Assembly: GCA_003696705.1 (NCBI GenBank)
Contig: RFGD01000254.1
Span: 1 to 7,406, forward strand
Direction of reading: 5' to 3'
DNA: 7,406 nt
Source of the DNA: Alphaproteobacteria bacterium
Lineage (GTDB): Bacteria; Pseudomonadota; Alphaproteobacteria; Rhodobacterales; Rhodobacteraceae
In this document: positions 6,441 to 7,406 of the stretch, one piece after another
How the letters are laid out: every line of letters starts with the position of its first letter
How positions within the stretch are numbered: position 1 is the first letter of the stretch
Position numbers and translations under genes: made by a program
The notes under the pieces: generated by a model
Seen by the model: only the letters and a program-made list of their open reading frames with translations
What the model was told of the DNA's origin: nothing
The model's database searches: none

Positions 6441-7406
6441 TCACCCCACCTTCGCCCCCCAGAACGACGTGTGATCCGCCGCGAAATACCCGTCTGCCGC
6501 GCGGAAATACCCCTGCAGTTCCACGGTATCGCCCGCGCTCAACGGCACGATGGTCTGCAGCCAGAGCGCGGTGGCGAGCGACTTGTGGGAGCTGGAGACT
6601 TCACCGAAGGAGCCCCTGATTTCGGTGGTGCCGTTTAGCATCAGCCGTCCACGCATCTGGGCCGAGGTGCTGGCATTGACCTTATAGAGCAGGCTCGCGC
6701 CTAACAGGTAGGTGCCGGCGACCGGCGCGGTGAAGAGGTTCGTCGTCGGGTCGAACGCGCCCTGGTCGTTGACCTCGACCGCGTTGATGCCGATCTTGGT
6801 CCAGGTGGTAAGCGCGACGTAGTTGTCGTAGTTGGTATAGGCCTTGAAGCGCGGGCTTTGCGGCTGCTCGACGATGCCGGTGGCGCGATCGACGGTCAGC
6901 GCGTCGCGCCAGGCGCTGCCGTCCGGGCTCACCTTAACGGTCAGGTCGTCGGAGCCGAGGAGGCCAAGCTCGGCCCGGCCGGAAAACCCCGACTGAAACA
7001 GAAAAGACAGAACCCCGGCAGCAGTTTCCTTGTTGAGGGTGACGCGAAGATCGCCGCTGCCGCCTTCGCCCGCGGCGAGCGCGGTCCAGAGCGCCCCATT
7101 CAGCTTGGCCGAAAACGGGTTGGCGGCATCGGCAGTCGTGCCGAGACCCAGCCGGGTGAGGCCTTGCAACGCATCCGGCGTGACGCCGATCCAAGCCGTG
7201 CCATCGAACACCAGCAGCACCGCCTCGTCCTCGATCCAGACCCGCCAGCCCGGTTGCGGGGACAGTCGCAGCCACGCCCCGCCAGAAAACAGCGCCACGT
7301 CACCGTGCCAGCCGGCCCATGCGCCGGTGGCACCGGTGGCCACGATGTAGCGATCACCTTCCGTCGGGCTCGGCGGTGGCGTTGTCAGATCCCGGTCCTT
7401 CACGGA
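6441..7406 (-). CDS. DUF2793 domain protein with C1q-like C-terminus (partial, phage/GTA-like fibre or spike)
   Basis: The reading frame stays open through the right edge: the GTG at 7401-7403 is preceded by an in-frame Ser codon, and SVKDRDLTTPP matches an internal DUF2793 segment rather than a start. The 5' end therefore lies outside the window. The visible 321 residues begin with DUF2793 landmarks (TPPPSPTEGDRYIV, a tryptophan-rich GAWAGWHGD, EDEAVLLVFDGTAWIGV). A middle section follows with NPFSAKLNGALWTA, GDLRVTLNKE and GFSGRAELGLLG. From about visible residue 190 the pattern changes to a C1q/TNF-like beta-sandwich: INAVEVNDQGAFDP, FTAPVAGTYLLGASLLYK, and a final FWGAKVG. DUF2793 proteins occur in Rhodobacterales prophages and gene-transfer-agent-related loci; C1q-like ends often bind receptors. 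A tail-fibre or spike role is inference. The operon on its left is convergent and functionally unrelated. Confidence 0.85.
   Translation of the reverse strand, partial: SVKDRDLTTPPPSPTEGDRYIVATGATGAWAGWHGDVALFSGGAWLRLSPQPGWRVWIEDEAVLLVFDGTAWIGVTPDALQGLTRLGLGTTADAANPFSAKLNGALWTALAAGEGGSGDLRVTLNKETAAGVLSFLFQSGFSGRAELGLLGSDDLTVKVSPDGSAWRDALTVDRATGIVEQPQSPRFKAYTNYDNYVALTTWTKIGINAVEVNDQGAFDPTTNLFTAPVAGTYLLGASLLYKVNASTSAQMRGRLMLNGTTEIRGSFGEVSSSHKSLATALWLQTIVPLSAGDTVELQGYFRAADGYFAADHTSFWGAKVG

Noticed and set aside
6483..6512. Direct repeat GAAATACCC (6483-6491 and 6504-6512) as a possible regulatory or attachment repeat.
   Set aside because: It lies in frame inside the DUF2793 gene, 21 bases apart, and is explained by a seven-residue duplication in the protein.
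7401..7403. GTG (minus strand) as the start of the DUF2793 gene.
   Set aside because: The frame is open into the window edge and the residues around it match an internal DUF2793 segment, so the gene is truncated by the window, not started here.

Overview
The window is GC-rich (about two thirds by eye), with the strong G/C third-position bias of an alphaproteobacterium. The DUF2793-type phage or gene-transfer-agent-like protein at the right edge is a family I associate with Rhodobacterales, so a Rhodobacteraceae genome (Paracoccus, Rhodobacter or Rhodovulum type) is the best guess. No rRNA, tRNA, CRISPR array, transposase or clear terminator is visible.

Positions 25-6325 are a tight run of seven plus-strand genes with gaps of 10 bp or less, or overlaps of 1-4 bp, so very probably one operon. 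It begins with three parts of a CUT1-type (MalFGK/UgpAEC-like) carbohydrate ABC importer: two permeases (25-972, 972-1820) and the ATPase (1831-2898). The substrate-binding protein and any regulator are not in the window and would be expected to the left. Four enzymes follow: an RraA/HMG-aldolase-like protein (2900-3583), a D-2-hydroxyacid dehydrogenase (3592-4566), a COG3618-type amidohydrolase that is probably a lactonase (4563-5348), and a Gfo/Idh/MocA oxidoreductase (5345-6325).

Read together, these suggest import and breakdown of a sugar, sugar acid or cyclic polyol. The Gfo/Idh enzyme could oxidise the sugar to a lactone and the amidohydrolase could open it to an acid. The RraA-like protein could cleave a 2-oxo acid to pyruvate plus an oxo fragment, and the D-2-hydroxyacid dehydrogenase could reduce that fragment (for example glyoxylate or hydroxypyruvate). 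No dehydratase or kinase is visible. The substrate cannot be named from sequence, and the enzyme set does not match a textbook pathway that I recognise.

Positions 6326-6440 are a short, less GC-rich convergent gap without an evident hairpin terminator. From 6441 to the right edge a minus-strand gene, whose 5' end lies outside the window, encodes the C-terminal part of a DUF2793 protein ending in a C1q/TNF-like beta-sandwich. This resembles a phage or GTA tail-fibre or spike protein and is unrelated to the sugar operon.
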